From Eutreptiella sp. 'Long Island Sound 2002' (taxonomy: Eukaryota > Euglenozoa > Euglenophyceae > Eutreptiales > Eutreptiaceae): a stretch of 64,000 nucleotides of DNA. Positions within the stretch are counted from its first letter, which is position 1, and every line of letters starts with the position of its first letter. This document shows, piece by piece, positions 1 through 14,385 of the stretch. Where the stretch lies: positions 112,394,922 to 112,458,921 of the forward strand of contig OZ038381.1 in NCBI GenBank assembly GCA_964036045.1. Reading direction: 5' to 3'. Both the position numbers and the translations under genes were made by a program. The notes beneath the pieces are model-generated. The model did no database searches. It was not told where the DNA came from and saw nothing but the letters and a program-made list of their open reading frames with translations.

Positions 1-1036
1 TGACGCGACCCTATGCGTCAATTCCTAGGGGGGTCTAGACCCCCAAAATAATTGACGCGACCCTATGCGCCAATTCCTATGGGGGTCTAGACCCCCAAAA
101 TAATTGACGCGACCCTATGCGTCAATTCCTATGGGGGTCTAGACCCCCAAAATAATTGACGCGACCCTATGCGCCATTTCCTATGGGGGTCTAGACCCCC
201 AAAATAATTGACGCGACCCTACGCGCCATTTCCTATGGGGGTCTAGACCCCCAAAATAATTGACGCGACCCTATGCGCCATTTCCTATGGAGGTCTAGAC
301 CCCCAAAATAATTGACGCGACCCTATGCGTCAATTCCTATGGGGGTCTAGACCCAAAAAATAATTGACGCGACCCTATGCATCAATTCGTATGGGGGTCT
401 AGACCCCCAAAATAATTGACGCGACCCTATGCGGCAATTTCTAGGGGGGTCTATACCCCCCAAAATAATTGACGCGACCCTATGCGTCAATTCCTAGGGG
501 GGTCTAGACCCCCAAAAAAATTGACGCGACCCTATGCGCCAATTCCTATGGGGGTCTAGACCCCCAAAAAAATTGACCCACCCTATGCATCAATTCCTAT
601 GTGGGTCTAGACCCCCAAAATAATTGACGCGACCCTATGCGTCAATTCCCAGGGGGGTCTAGACCCCCGAAATAATTGACGCCACCCTATGCGGCAATTC
701 CTAGGGGGGTCTATACCCCCCAAAATAATTGACGCGACCCTATGTGTCAATTCCTATGGGGGTCTAGACCCCCAAAATAATTGACGCGACCCTATGCGTC
801 AATTCCAAGGGGGGTCTAGACCCCCAAAATAATTGACGCGACCCTATGCGCCAATTCCTATGGGGGTCTAGACCCCCAAAATAATTGACGCGACCCTATG
901 CGCCAATTCCTATGGGGGTCTAGACCCCTAAAATAATTGACGCGACCCTATGCGTCAATTCCTATGGGGGTCTAGACCCCAAAAATAATTGACGCGACCC
1001 TATGCGTCAATTCCTATGGGGGTCTAGACCCCCAAA
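1..1036. repeat. 52-bp tandem satellite
   Basis: About 20 head-to-tail copies of a 52-bp unit. Successive TGACGCGACC starts fall at 1, 53 and 105, and the spacing continues to about 1036. Each unit holds a perfect 16-bp palindrome, GGGGGTCTAGACCCCC, and a second dyad formed by TTGACGC and GCGTCAA around ACCCTAT-like sequence. Copies differ by a few substitutions and one or two base indels. No coding potential is seen. The array starts before the window, and a short CA run at 1047-1058 separates it from the next satellite. Confidence 0.95.
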
Positions 1037-1060
1037 AGAATTAACACACACACACAGGGG

Positions 1061-2316
1061 TCAAAAAATTAACGGAGGGGTCAAATAATTCACGGAGGGG
1101 GGTAAATAATTCACGGAGGGGTCAAATAATTCACGGAGGGGGGTAAACAATTCACGGAGGGGTGAAATAATTCACGGAGGGGGGTAAACAATTCACAGAG
1201 GGGTAAAATAATTCACGGAGGCGGGTAAATAATTCACGGAGGGGTGAAAGAATTCACAGAGGGGGGTAAATAATTCACGGAGGGGTGAAATAATTTACGG
1301 AGGGGGGTAAACAATTCACGGAGGGGTGAAATAATTCACAGAGGAGGGTAAACAATTCACAGAGGGGTGAAATAATTCACGGAGTGGGGTAAATAATTCA
1401 CGGAGGGGTGAAAAATTTTCACGGAGGGGGGTAAATAATTCACAGAGGGGGCAAATAATTCACGGAGGGGTCAAATAGTTCATGGAGGGGGGTAAACAAT
1501 TCACGGAGGGGGGTAAATAATTCACGGAGGGGTGTAAATAATTCACGGAGGGATGAAATAATTCACGGAGGGGGGTAAATAATTCACGGAGGGGTCAAAT
1601 AGTTCACGGAGGGGGGTAAACAATTCACGGAGGGGTGAAAAAATTCACGGAGGGGGGTAAACAATTCACGGAGGGGTGAAATGATTCACGGAGGGGGGTA
1701 AAAAAGTCACAGAGGGGTGAAAAAATTTACGGAGGGGGGTAAATAATTCACGGAGGGGTGAAATAATTCACGGAGGGGGGTAAATAATTCACAGAGGGGT
1801 CAGATAATTCACGGAGGGGGGTAAATAATTCACAGAGGGGTGAAATAATTCACGGAGGGGGGTAAATAATTCACGGAGGGGTGAAATAATTCACGGAGGG
1901 GGGTAAACAATTCACAAAGGGGTGAAAAAATTCACGGAGGGGGGTAAATAATTCACGGAGGGGTGAAATAATTCACGGAGGGGGGTAAACAATTCACACA
2001 GGGGTGAAATAATTCACGGAGGGGGGTAAATAATTCACGGAGGGGTCAAATAATTCACGGAGGGGCGTAAACAATTCACACAGGGGTGAAATAATTCACG
2101 GAGGGGGGTAAACAATTCACAGAGGGGTGAAAAAATTCACAGAGGGGTCAAATAATTCACAGAGCGGGGTAAATAATTCACGGAGGGGTCAAATAATTCA
2201 CGGAGGGGGGTAAATAATTCACAGAGGGGTGAAATGATTCACGGAGGGGGGTAAATAATTCACGGAGGAGTCAAACAGTTCACGGAGGGGGGTAAACAAT
2301 TCACAGAGGGGTGAAA
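1061..2316 (+). repeat. 20/21-bp satellite, G-rich strand on plus
   Basis: Tandem monomers alternate between a 21-bp form (GGAGGGGGGTAAATAATTCAC) and a 20-bp form with GGGGTCAAA or GGGGTGAAA, giving a dimer of about 41 bp. This block has its G-rich strand on plus. It ends at a near-perfect inverted junction centred on 2316/2317, where GGGGTGAAATTTCACCCC reads the same on both strands. Confidence 0.95.
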
Positions 2317-5300
2317 TTTCACCCCTCAGTGAAATGTATACCCCCCTCCGTGAATTATTTGACCCCTCTGTGAATTGTTTACCCCCCTCCGTGGATTATT
2401 TGACCCCTCCGTGAATTATTTACCCCCCTCCGTGAATTATTTCACCGCTCTGTGAATTATTTGACCCCTCCGTGAATTATTTACCCCCCTCCGTGAATTA
2501 TTTCACCCCTCTGTGAATTGTTTACCCCCCTCCGTGAATTATTTGACCCCTCCGTGAATTATTTACTCCCCTCCGTGAATTATTTGACCCCTCCGTGAAT
2601 TATTTACCCCCCTCCGTGAATTATTTGACCCCTCTGTGAATTGTTTACCCCCCTCCGTGAATTATTTCACCCCTCCGTGAATTGTTTACCCCCTTCCGTG
2701 AATTATTTGACCCCTCCGTGAACTATTTACCCCCCTCCGTGAATTATTTCACCCCTCTGTGAATTATTTACCCCCCTCCGTGAATTATTTGACCCCTCCG
2801 TGAATTATTTACCCCCCTCTGTGAATTATTTCACCCCTCCGTGAAGTGTTTACCCCCCTCCGTGAATTATTTGACCCCTCCGTGAATTATTTACCCCCCT
2901 CCGTGAATTTTTTGACCCCTCCGTGAATTATTTACCCCCCTCCGTGAACTATTTGACCCCTCCGTGAATTATTTACCCCCCTCTGTGAATTATTTGACCC
3001 CTCCGTGAATTATTTACCCCCCTCCGTGAATTATTTCACCCCTCTGTGAATTATTTACCCCCCTCCGTGAATTATTTGACCCCTCCGTGAATTATTTCAC
3101 CCCTCCGTGAATTATTTACCCCCCTCCGTGAATTATTTCACCCCTCTGTGAAGTATTTACCCCCCTCCGTGGATTTTATGACTCCTCCGTGAACCATTTA
3201 CCCCCCTCCGTGAATTATTTGACCCCTCCGTGAATTATTTACCCCCCTCCGTGAATTATTTCACCCCTCCGTGAATTATTTACCCCCCTCCGTGAATTAT
3301 TTGACCCCTCCGTGAATTATTTACCCCCCTCCGTGAATTATTTCACCCCTCCGTGAATTGTTTACCCCCCTCCGTGAATTATTTGACCCCTCTGTGAATT
3401 ATTTACCCCCCTCCGTGAATTATTTGACCCCTCTGTGAATTATTTACCCCCCTCCGTGAATTATTTGACCCCTCCGTGAATTGTTTACCCCCCTCCGTGA
3501 ATTATTTCACCCCTCTATGAATTATTTACCCCCCTCGTGAATTATTTCACCCCTCCGTGAATTGTTTACCCCCCTCCGTGAATTATTTGACCCCTCCGTG
3601 AACTATTTACCCCCCTCCGTGAATTATTTGACCCCTCTGTGAATTGTTTACCCCCCTCCGTGAATTATTTGACCCCTCCGTGAAATTTTTACCCCCCTCC
3701 GTGAATTATTTCACCCCTCCGTGAATTATTTACCCCCCTCCGTGAACTATTTGACCGCTCCGTGAATTATTTACCCCCCTCCGTGAACTATTTGACCCCT
3801 CCGTGAATTATTTACCCCCCTCCGTGAATTATTTCACCCCTCTGTGAATTATTTACCCCCCTCCGTGAATTATTTCACCCCTCTGTGAATTATTTACCCC
3901 CCTCCGTGAATTATTTGACCCCTCCGTGAATTATTTCACCCCTCCGTGAATTATTTACCCCCCTCCGTGATTTATTTCGCCCCTCTGTGAAGTATTTACC
4001 CCCCTCCGTGGATTTTATGACTCCTCCGTGAACCATTTACCCCCCTCCGTGAATTATTTGACCCCTCCGTGAATTATTTACCCCCCTCCGTGAATTATTT
4101 CACCCCTCCGTGAATTATTTACCGCCCTCCGTGAATTATTTGACCCCTCCGTGAATTATTTACCCCCCTCCGTGAATTATTTCACCCCTCCGTGAATTGT
4201 TTACCCCCCTCCGTGAATTATTTGCCCCTCTGTGAATTATTTACCCCCCTCCGTGAATTATTTGACCCCTCTGTGAATTATTTACCCCCCTCCGTGAATT
4301 ATTTCACCCCTCCGTGAATTGTTTACCCCCCTCCGTGAATTATTTCACCCCTCTGTGAATTGTTTACCCCCCTCCGTGAATTATTTCACCCCTCCGTGAA
4401 TTGTTTACCCCCCTCCGTGAATTATTTGACCCCTCCGTGAACTATTTACCCCCCTCCGTGAATTATTTGACCCTTCTGTGAATTGTTTACCCCCCTCCGT
4501 GAATTATTTGACCCCTCCATGAAATTTTTACCCCCCTCCGTGAATTATTTCACCCCTCCGTGAATTATTCATCCCCCTCCGTGAACTATTTGACCCCTCC
4601 GTGAACTATTTACCCCCCTCCGTGAATTATTTGACCCCTCCATGAATTATTTACCCCCCTCCGTGAATTATTTCACCCCTATGTGAATTATTTACCCCCC
4701 TCCGTGAATTATTTGACCCCTCCGTGAATTATTTACCCCCCTCCGTGAATTATTTCACCCCTCCGTGAATTGTTTACCCCCCTCCGTGAATTATTTGACC
4801 CCTCTGTGAATTATTTACCCCCCTCTGTGAATTATTTGACCCCTCCGTGAATTATTTACCCCCCTCCGTGAATTATTTGACCCCTCCGTGAATTATTTGC
4901 CCCCCTCCGTGAATTATTTGACCCCTCCGTGAATTGTTTACCCCCCTCCGTGAATTATTTGACCCCTCCGTGAATTGTTTACCCCCCTCCGTGAATTATT
5001 TCACCCCTCTGTGAATTATTTACCCCCCTCCGTGAATTATTTGACCCCTCCGTGAATTTTTTACCCCCCACCGTGAATTATTTGACCCCTGTGTGAACTA
5101 TTTACCCCCCTCCGTGAATTATTTCACCCCTCCGTGAATTGTTTACGCCCCTCCGTGAATTATTTCACCCCTCTGTGAATTGTTACCCCCCTCCGTGAAT
5201 TATTTCACCCCTCTGTGAATTATTTACCCCCCTCCGTGAATTATTTGACCCCTCCGTGAATTATTTACCCCCCTCCGTGAATTATTTCACCCCTCCGTGA

Positions 5301-8300
5301 ATGGTTTACCCCCCTCCGTGAATTATTTGACCCCTCTGTGAATTATTTACCCCCCTCCGTGAATTTTTTGACCCCTCCGTGAATTATTTGCCCCCCTCCG
5401 TGAATTATTTGACCCCTCCGTGAATTATTTGCCCCCCTCCGTGAATTATTTGACCCCTCTGTGAACTGTTTACCCCCCTCCGTGAATTTTTTGACCCCTC
5501 CGTGAATTGTTTACCCCCCTCCGTGAATTATTTCACCCCTCTGTGAATTATTTACCCCCCTCCGTGAATTATTTGACCCCTCCGTGAATTATTTACCCCC
5601 CTCCGTGAATTATTTGACCCCTCTGTGAATTATTTACCCCCTTCCGTGAATTATTTCACCCCTCCGTGAATTGTTTACCCCCCTCCGTGAATTATTTGAC
5701 CCCTCCGTGAATTGTTTACCCCCCTCCGTGAATTATTTGACCCCTCTATGAATTGTTTACCCCCCTCCGTGAATTATTTGACCACTCCGGAATTGTTTAC
5801 TCCCCTCCGTGAATTATTTGACCCCTCTGTGAATTATTTACCCCCCTCCGTGAATTATTTCACCCCTCCGTGAATTATTTACCCCCCTCCGTGAATTATT
5901 TGACCACTCCGGAATCGTTTACTCCCCTCCGTGAATTATTTGACCCCTCTGTGAATTATTTACCCCCCTCCGTGAATTATTTCACCCCTCCGTGAATTAT
6001 TTACCCCCCTCCGTGAATTATTTCACCCCTCCGTGAATTGTTCACCCCCCTCCGTGAATTATTTGACCCCTCCGTGAATTTTTTACCCCCCTCCGTGAAT
6101 TATTTCACCCCTCCGTGAATTATTTACCCCTCTGTGAATTGTTTACCCCCCTCCGTGAATTATTTGACCCCTCTATGAATTGTTTACCCCCCTCCGTGAA
6201 TTATTTGACCACTCCGGAATTGTTTACTCCCCTCCGTGAATTATTTGACCCCTCTGTGAATTATTTACCCCCCTCCGTGAATTATTTCACCCCTCCGTGA
6301 ATTATTTACCCCCCTCCGTGAATTATTTCACCCCTCCGGGAATTGTTCACCCCCCTCCGTGAATTATTTGACCCCTCCGTGAATTTTTTACCCCCCTCCG
6401 TGAATTATTTCACCCCTCCGTGAATTATTTACCCCCCTCCGTGAACTATTTGACCCCTCCGTGAATTATTTACCCCCCTCCGTGAATTATTTCACCCCTC
6501 CGTGAATTGTTCACCCCCCTCCGTGAATTATTTGACCCCTCTGTGAATTATTTACCCCCCTCCGTGAATTATTTACCCCCCTCCGTGAATTATTTGACCC
6601 CTCTGTGAATTGTTTACCCCCCTCCGTGAATTATTTGACCCCTCTATGAATTGTTTACCCCCCTCCGTGAATTATTTGACCACTCCGGAATTGTTTACTC
6701 CCCTCCGTGAATTATTTGACCCCTCTGTGAATTATTTACCCCCCTCCGTGAATTATTTCACCCCTCCGTGAATTATTTACCCCCCTCCGTGAATTATTTC
6801 ACCCCTCCGTGAATTGTTCACCCCCCTCCGTGAATTATTTGACCCCTCCGTGAATTTTTTACCCCCCTCCGTGAATTATTTCACCCCTCCGTGAATTATT
6901 TACCCCCCTCCGTGAACTATTTGACCCCTCCGTGAATTATTTACCCCCCTCCGTGAATTATTTGACCCCTCCGTGAATTATTTACCCCCCTCCGTGAATT
7001 ATTTGACCCCTCCGTGAATTATTTACCCCCCTCCGTCGATTATTTGACCCCTCCGTGAATTATTTACCCCCCTCCGTGAACTATTTGACCCCTCTGTGAA
7101 TTGTTTACCCCCCTCCGTGAATTATTTCACCCCTCTGTGAATTATTTACCCCCCTCCGTGAATTATTTGACCCCTCTGTGAATTGTTTACCCCGCTCCGT
7201 GAATTATTTGACCCCTCCGTGAATTATTTACCCCCCTCCGTGAATTATTTGACCCCTCCGTGAATTATTTACCCCCCTCCGTGAATTATTTGACCCCTCT
7301 GTGAATTGTTTACCCCCCTCCGTCAATTATTTGACCCCTCCGTGAATTATTTACCCCCCTCCGTGAACTATTTGACCCCTTTGTGAATTGTTTACCCCCC
7401 TCCGTGAATTATTTGACCCCTTTGTGAATTATTTACCCCCCTCCGTGAATTATTTGACCCCTCTGTGAATTGTTTACCCCGCTCCGTGAATTATTTGACC
7501 CCTCTGTGAATTATTTACCCCCCTCCGTGAATTATTTCACCCCTCCGTGAATTTTTTACCCCCCTCCGTGAATTATTTCACCCCTCCGTGAATTGTTCAC
7601 CCCCCTCCGTGAATTATTTGACCCCTCTGTGAATTATTTACCCCCCTCCGTGAATTATTTCACCCCTCCGTGAATTATTTACCCCCCTCCGTGAATTATT
7701 TCACCCCCCTGTGAATTATTTACCCCCCTCCGTGAATCATTTGACCCCTCCGTGAATTATTTACCCCTCTCCGTGAATTATTTGACCCCTCCGTGAATTA
7801 TTTACCCCCCTCCGTGAATCATTTCACCCCTCTGTGATTTTTTACCCCCCTATGTGGATTATTTGACCCCTCCGTGAATTATTTACCCCCCTCCATGAAT
7901 TATTTCACCCCTGTGTGAATTATTTACCCCCCTGGGTGAATTATTTCACCCCTCTGTGAATTGTTACCCCCCTCCGTGAATTATTTGACCCCTCCGTGAA
8001 TTAATTACCCCCCTCCGTGAATTATTTCACCCCTCCGTGAATTATTTACCCCCCTCCGTGAATTATTTGACCCCTCCGTGAATTATTTACCCCCCTCCGT
8101 GAATTATTTGACCCCTCTGTGAATTATTTACCCCCCTCCGTGAATTATTTGACCCCTCTGTGAATTGTTTACCCCCCTCCGTGAATTATTTGACCCCTCC
8201 GTGAATTGTTTGCCGCCCTCTGTGAATTATATGACCCCTCCGTGAATTATTTACCCCCCTCCGTGAACTATTTGACCCCTCCGTGAATTATTTACCCCCC

Positions 8301-11139
8301 TCCGTCAATTATTTGACCCCTCCGTGAATTATTTACTCCCCTCCGTGAATTATTTGACCCCTCTGTGAATTGTTTACCCCCCTCCGTGAATTATTTGACC
8401 CCTCTATGAATTATTTACCCCCCTCCGTGAATTATTTGACCCCTCTGTGAATTGTTTACCCCCCTCCGTGAATTATTTGACCCCTCTGTGAATTATTTAC
8501 CCGCCTCCGTGAATTATTTGACCCCTCCGTGAATTATTTACCCCCCTCCGTGAATTATTTCACCCCTCCGTGAGGTGTTTACCCCCCTCCGTGAATCATT
8601 TGACCCGTCTGTGAATTGTTTACCCCCCTCCGTGAATTATTTCACCTCTCTGTGAATTATATACCCCCCTCCGTGAATTATTTCACCCCTCTGTGAATTA
8701 TTTACCCCCCTCCGTGAATTATTTGACCCCTCCGTGAATTATTTACCCCCCTCCGTGAATTATTTGACCCCTCTGTGAATTATTTACCCCCCTCCGTGAA
8801 TTATTTGACCCCTCTGTGAATTGTTTACCCCCCTCCGTGAATTATTTGACCCCTCCGTGAATTGTTTACCGCCCTCCGTGAATTATTTGACCCCTCCGTG
8901 AATTATTTACCCCCCTCCGTGAACTATTTGACCCCTCCGTGAATTATTTACCCCCCTCCGTGAATTATTTGACCCCTCCGTGAATTATTTACCCCCCTCC
9001 GTGAATTATTTGACCCCTCTGTGAATTGTTTACCCCCCTCCGTGAATTATTTGACCCCTCTATGAATTATTTACCCCCCTCCGTGAATTATTTGACCCCT
9101 CTGTGAATTGTTTACCCCCCTCCGTGAATTATTTGACCCCTCTGTGAATTATTTACCCGCCTCCGTGAATTATTTGACCCCTCCGTGAATTATTTACCCC
9201 CCTCCGTGAATTATTTCACCCCTCCGTGAGGTGTTTACCCCCCTCCGTGAATCATTTGACCCCTCTGTGAATTGTTTACCCCCCTCCGTGAATTATTTCA
9301 CCCCTCCGTGAATTATTTACCCCCCTCGGTGAATTATTTCACCCCTCTGTGAATTATTTACCCCCCTCCGTGAATTATTTGACCCCTCCGTGAATTATTT
9401 ACCACCCTCCGTGAATTATTTGACCCCTCCGTGAATTGTTTACCCCCCTCCGTGAATTATTTGACCCCTCTGTGAACTATTTACCCCCCTCTGTGAATTA
9501 TTTGACCCCTCCGTGAATTATTTACCCCCCTCCGTGAATTATTTGACCCCTCTGTGAACTGTTTACCCCCCTCCGTGAATTATTTGACCCCTCCGTGAAT
9601 TGTTTACCCCCCTCCGTGAATTATTTCACCCCTCTGTGAATTATTTACCCCCCTCCGTGAATTATTTGACCCCTCCGTGAATTGTTTACCCCCCTCTGTG
9701 AATTATTTGACCCCTCTGTGAATTATTTACCCCCCTCCGTGAATTATTTGACCCCTCTGTGAATTGTTTACCCCCCTCCGTGAATTATTTCACCCCTCCG
9801 TGAATTGTTTACCCCCCTCCGTGAATTATTTCACCCCTCCGTGAATTGTTTACCCCCCTCCGTGAATTATTTCACCCCTCGGTGAATTATTTACCCCCCT
9901 CCGTGAAATATTTCACCCCTCCGTGAATTGTTTACCCCCCTCCGTGAATTATTTCACCCCTCTGTGAATTGTTTACCCCCCTCCGTGAATTATTTCACCC
10001 CTCCGTGAATTATTTACCCCCCTCCGTGAATTATTTGACCCCTCCGTGAATTATTTACCCCCCTCCGTGAATTATTTGACCCCTCTGTGAATTATTTACC
10101 CCCCTCCGTGAATTATTTGACCCCTTCGTGAATTATTTACCCCCCTCCGTGAATTATTTGACCCCTCTGTGAATTGTTTACCCCCCTCCGTGAATTATTT
10201 GACCCCTCCGTGAACTATTTACCCCCCTCCGTGAACTATTTGACCCCTCTGTGAATTATTTACCCCCCTCCGTGAATTATTTGACCCCTCCGTGAATTAT
10301 TTACCCCCCTCCGTGAATTTTTTGACCCCTCCGTGAATTATTTACCCCCCTCCGTGAATTATTTGACCCCTTCGTGAATTATTCACCCCCCTCCGTGAAT
10401 TATTTGACCCCTCTGTGAATTGTTTACCCCCCTCCGTGAATTATTTGACTCCTCTGTGAATTATTTACCCCCCTCCCTGAATTATTTGACCCCTGTGTGA
10501 ATTGTTTACCCCCCTCCGTGAATTATTTGACCCCTCTGTGAATTGTTTACCCCCCTCCGTGAATTATTTGACCCCTCCGTGAACTATTTACCCCCCTCCG
10601 TGAACTATTTGACCCCTCTGTGAATTATTTCGGCCCTCCGTGAATTGTTTACCCCCCTCCGTGAATTATTTGACCCCTCCGTGAACTATTTACCCCCCTC
10701 CGTGAACTATTTGACCCCTCTGTGAATTATTTACCCCCCTCCGTGAATTATTTGACCCCTCCGTGAATTATTTACCCCCCTCCGTGAATTTTTTGACCCC
10801 TCCGTGAATTATTTACCCCCCTCCGTGAATTATTTGACCCCTTCGTGAATTATTCACCCCCCTCCGTGAATTATTTGACCCCTCTGTGAATTGTTTACCC
10901 CCCTCCGTGAATTATTTGACTCCTCTGTGAATTATTTACCCCCCTCCCTGAATTATTTGACCCCTCTGTGAATTGTTTACCCCCCTCCGTGAATTATTTG
11001 ACCCCTCTGTGAATTGTTTACCCCCCTCCGTGAATTATTTGACCCCTCTGTGAATTATTTCGGCCCTCCGTGAATTGTTTACCCCCCTCCGTGAATTATT
11101 TGACCTCTCCGTGAATTATTTACCCCCGTCCGTGAATTA
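2317..11139 (-). repeat. Inverted 8.8-kb core of the 20/21-bp satellite
   Basis: The same satellite as the flanking blocks but in the opposite orientation (CCCCTCCGTGAATTATTTACC on plus). It runs unbroken for about 8.8 kb, roughly 430 monomers. Both ends are inverted junctions without spacer. Local higher-order duplications can be seen from rare shared variants: one near 3150 recurs near 3990, one near 8570 recurs near 9230, and a CGGCCCTCC variant at 10630 recurs near 11062. A short open frame at 6115-6300 is only in-frame satellite and is not a gene. Confidence 0.95.
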
Positions 11140-14100
11140 TAATTTACGGAGGGGGGTAAATAATTCACGGAGGGGTGAAAGAATTCACGGAGGGGGGTAA
11201 ATAATTCACGGAGGGGTGAAATAATTCACGGAGGGGGGTAAATAATTCACGGAGGGGTCAAATAATTCAAGGAGGGGGGTAAACAATTCACGGAGGGGTC
11301 AAATAATTCACGGAGGGGGGTAAATAATTCATTGAGGGGTCAAATAATTCACGGAGGGGGGTAAATAATTCACAGAGGGGTGAAATAATTCACGGAGGGG
11401 GGTAAAAAATTCACGGAGGGGTCAAATAATTCACGGAGGGGGGTAAATAGTTCACGGAGGGGTCAAATAGTTCACGGAGGGGGGTAAATAATTCACGGAG
11501 GGGGGTAAATAATTCATGGAGGGGTGAAATAATTCACGGAGGGGGGTAAACAATTCACAGAGGGCTGAAACAATTCCCGGAGGGGGGTAAACAATTCACG
11601 GAGGGGTGAAATAATTCACGGAGGGGGGTAAATAATTCACAGAGGGGTCAAATAATTCACGGAGGGGGGTAAACAATTCACGGAGGGGTGAAATAATTCA
11701 CGGAGGGGGGGTAAATAATTCACAGAGGGGTCAAATAATTCACGGAGGGGGGTAAATAATTCACAGAGGGGTGAAATAATTCACGGAGGGGGGTAAACAA
11801 TTCACGGAGGGGTGAAAGAATTCACGAAGGGGGGTAAATAATTCACGGAGGGGTGAAATAATTCACGGGGGGGGTAAATAATTCACGGAGGGATCAAACA
11901 ATTCACGGAGGGGGGTAAACAATTCACAGAGGGGTGAAATAATTCACGGAGAGGGGTAAACAATTCACGGAGGGGTGAAAAAATTCACGGAGGGGGGTAA
12001 ATAATTCACAGAGGGGTCAAATAATTCACGGAGGGGGGTAAAAAGTTCACGGAGGGGTCAAATAATTCACGGAGGGGGGTAAACAATTCACGGAGGGGTG
12101 AAATATTTCACGGAGGGGGGTAAATAATTCACAGAGGGGTCAAATAATTCACGGAGGGGGGTAAATAATTCACAGAGGGGTGAAATAATTCACGGAGGGG
12201 GGTAAATAATTCACAGAGGGGTGAAATAATTCACGGAGGGGGGTAAAGAATTCACGGAGGGGTCAAATAATTCACGGAGGGGGGTAAACAATTCACGGAG
12301 GGGTGAAATAATTCACGGAGGGGGGTAAAGGATTCACAGAGGAGTGAAATAATTCACGGAGGGGGGTAAATAATTCACGGAGGGGTCAAATAATTCACGG
12401 AGGGGAATAAAGAATGCACAGAGGGGTCAAATAATTCACGGAGGGGGGTAAATAATTCACGGAGGGGTGAAATAATTCACGGAGGGGCGTAAATAATGCA
12501 CAGAGGGGTCAAATAATTCACGGAGGGGGGTAAATAATTCAGGGAGGGGTCAAATAAATCACGGAGGGGGGTAAATAATTCACGGAAGGGTGAAATATTT
12601 CACGGAGGGGGTAAACAATTCACGGAGGGGTAAAATAATTCACGGAGGGGGGTAAATAATTCACGGAGGGGTAAAGTAATTCACGGAGGGGGGTAAATAA
12701 TTCACAGAGGGGTGAAATAATTCACGGAGGGGGGTAAATAATTCACGGAGGGGTGTTATAATTCACGGAGGGGGGTAAATAATTCACGGAGGGGTCAAAA
12801 AATTCACGGAGGGGGGTAAATAATTCACAGAGGGGTGAAATAATTCACGGAGGTGGGTAAATAATTCACGGAGGGGTCAAATAATTCACGGAGGGGGGTA
12901 AATAATTCACGGAGGGGTCAAATAGTGCACGGAGGGGGGTAAATAATTCACGGAGGGGTGAAAGAATTCACGGAGGGGTGCAAACAATTCACGGAGGGGT
13001 CAAAAAATTCACGGAGGGGGATAAACCATTCACGGAGGGGTCAAATAATTCACGGAGGGGGATAAATAATTCACGGAGGGGTCAATTAATTCACAGAGGG
13101 GGGTAAACAATTCACAGAGGGGTCAAATAATTCACGGAGGGGGGTAAATAATTCACGGAGGGGTCAAAAAATTCACGGAGGGGGATAAACAATTCACAGA
13201 GGGGTCAAAAAATTCACGGAGGGGGGTAAACAATTCACGGAGGGGTGAAATAATTCACGGAGGGGGGTAAATAATTCACAGAGGGGTCAAATGATTCACG
13301 GAGGGGGGTAAATAATTCACGGAGGGGTCAGATAATTCACGGAGGGGGGTAAATAATTCACAGAGGGGTGGAATAATTCACGGAGGGGGGTAAATAATTC
13401 ACGGAGGGGTCAAAAAATTCACGGAGGGGGGTAAAAAATTCACGGAGGGGTCAAATAACTCACGGAGGGGGGTAAATAATTCACGGAGGGGGGTAAACAA
13501 TTCACGGAGGGGTCAATTAATTCACAGAGGGGTCAAATAATTCACACATGGGTCAAATAATTCACGGGGGGGTAAATAATTCACAGAGGGGTCAAATAAT
13601 TCACGGAGGGGTCAAACACTTCACGGAGGGGTCAAATAATTCACGGAGGGGGGTAAATAATTCACAGAGGGGTCAAATGATTCACGGAGGGGTGAAATAA
13701 TTCACGGAGGGGTCAGATAATTCACGGAGGGGGGTAAATAATTCACAGAGGGGTGGAATAATTCACGGAGGGGGGTAAATAATTCACGGAGGGGTCAAAA
13801 AATTCACGGAGGGGGGTAAAAAATTCACGGAGGGGTCAAATAACTCACGGAGGGGGGTAAATAATTCACGGAGGGGGGTAAACAATTCACGGAGGGGTCA
13901 ATTAATTCACAGAGGGGTCAAATAATTCACACATGGGTCAAATAATTCACGGGGGGGTAAATAATTCACAGAGGGGTCAAATAATTCACGGAGGGGTCAA
14001 ACACTTCACGGAGGGGTCAAATAATTCACGGAGGGGGGTAAATAATTCACAGAGGGGTCAAATGATTCACGGAGGGGGGTAAATAATTCACAGAGGGGTG

Positions 14101-14385
14101 AAATAATTCACGGAGGGGGGTAAATAATTCACGGAGGGGTCAAAAAATTCACGGAGGGGGGTAAAAAATTCACGGAGGGGTCAAATAACTCACGGAGGGG
14201 GGTAAATAATTCACGGAGGGGGGTAAACAATTCACGGAGGGGTCAAAAAATTCACAGAGGGGTCAAATAATTCACAGATGGGTCGAACAATTCACGGGGG
14301 GGGTAAATAATTCACAGAGGGGTCAAATAATTCACGGAGGGGTCAAACACTTCACGGAGGGGTCAAAAAATTCACGGAGGGGAGA
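11140..14385 (+). repeat. 20/21-bp satellite, right plus-oriented arm
   Basis: Orientation returns to G-rich on plus after an inverted junction at 11139/11140 (CCGTGAATTA followed by TAATTTACGG, one mismatch to a perfect dyad). Monomers match those in 1061-2316. The array ends at about 14385, where unique GC-rich sequence begins. Confidence 0.95.
13490..14380 (+). repeat. Higher-order repeat of about 385 bp inside the satellite
   Basis: A block with rare variants (CAATTAATTCACAGAGG, CACACATGGGTC, GGGGGGGTAAATAATTC, CAAACACTTC) appears at 13490-13660, recurs almost unchanged at about 13875-14045, and appears a third time, more diverged, from about 14220. The spacing is about 385 bp then about 345 bp. 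This indicates recent segmental duplication or unequal exchange at the array edge. Confidence 0.8.

Noticed and set aside
1-14385. CRISPR array
   Set aside because: Units of 52 bp or 20/21 bp are directly tandem with no unique spacers, and the context is eukaryotic.
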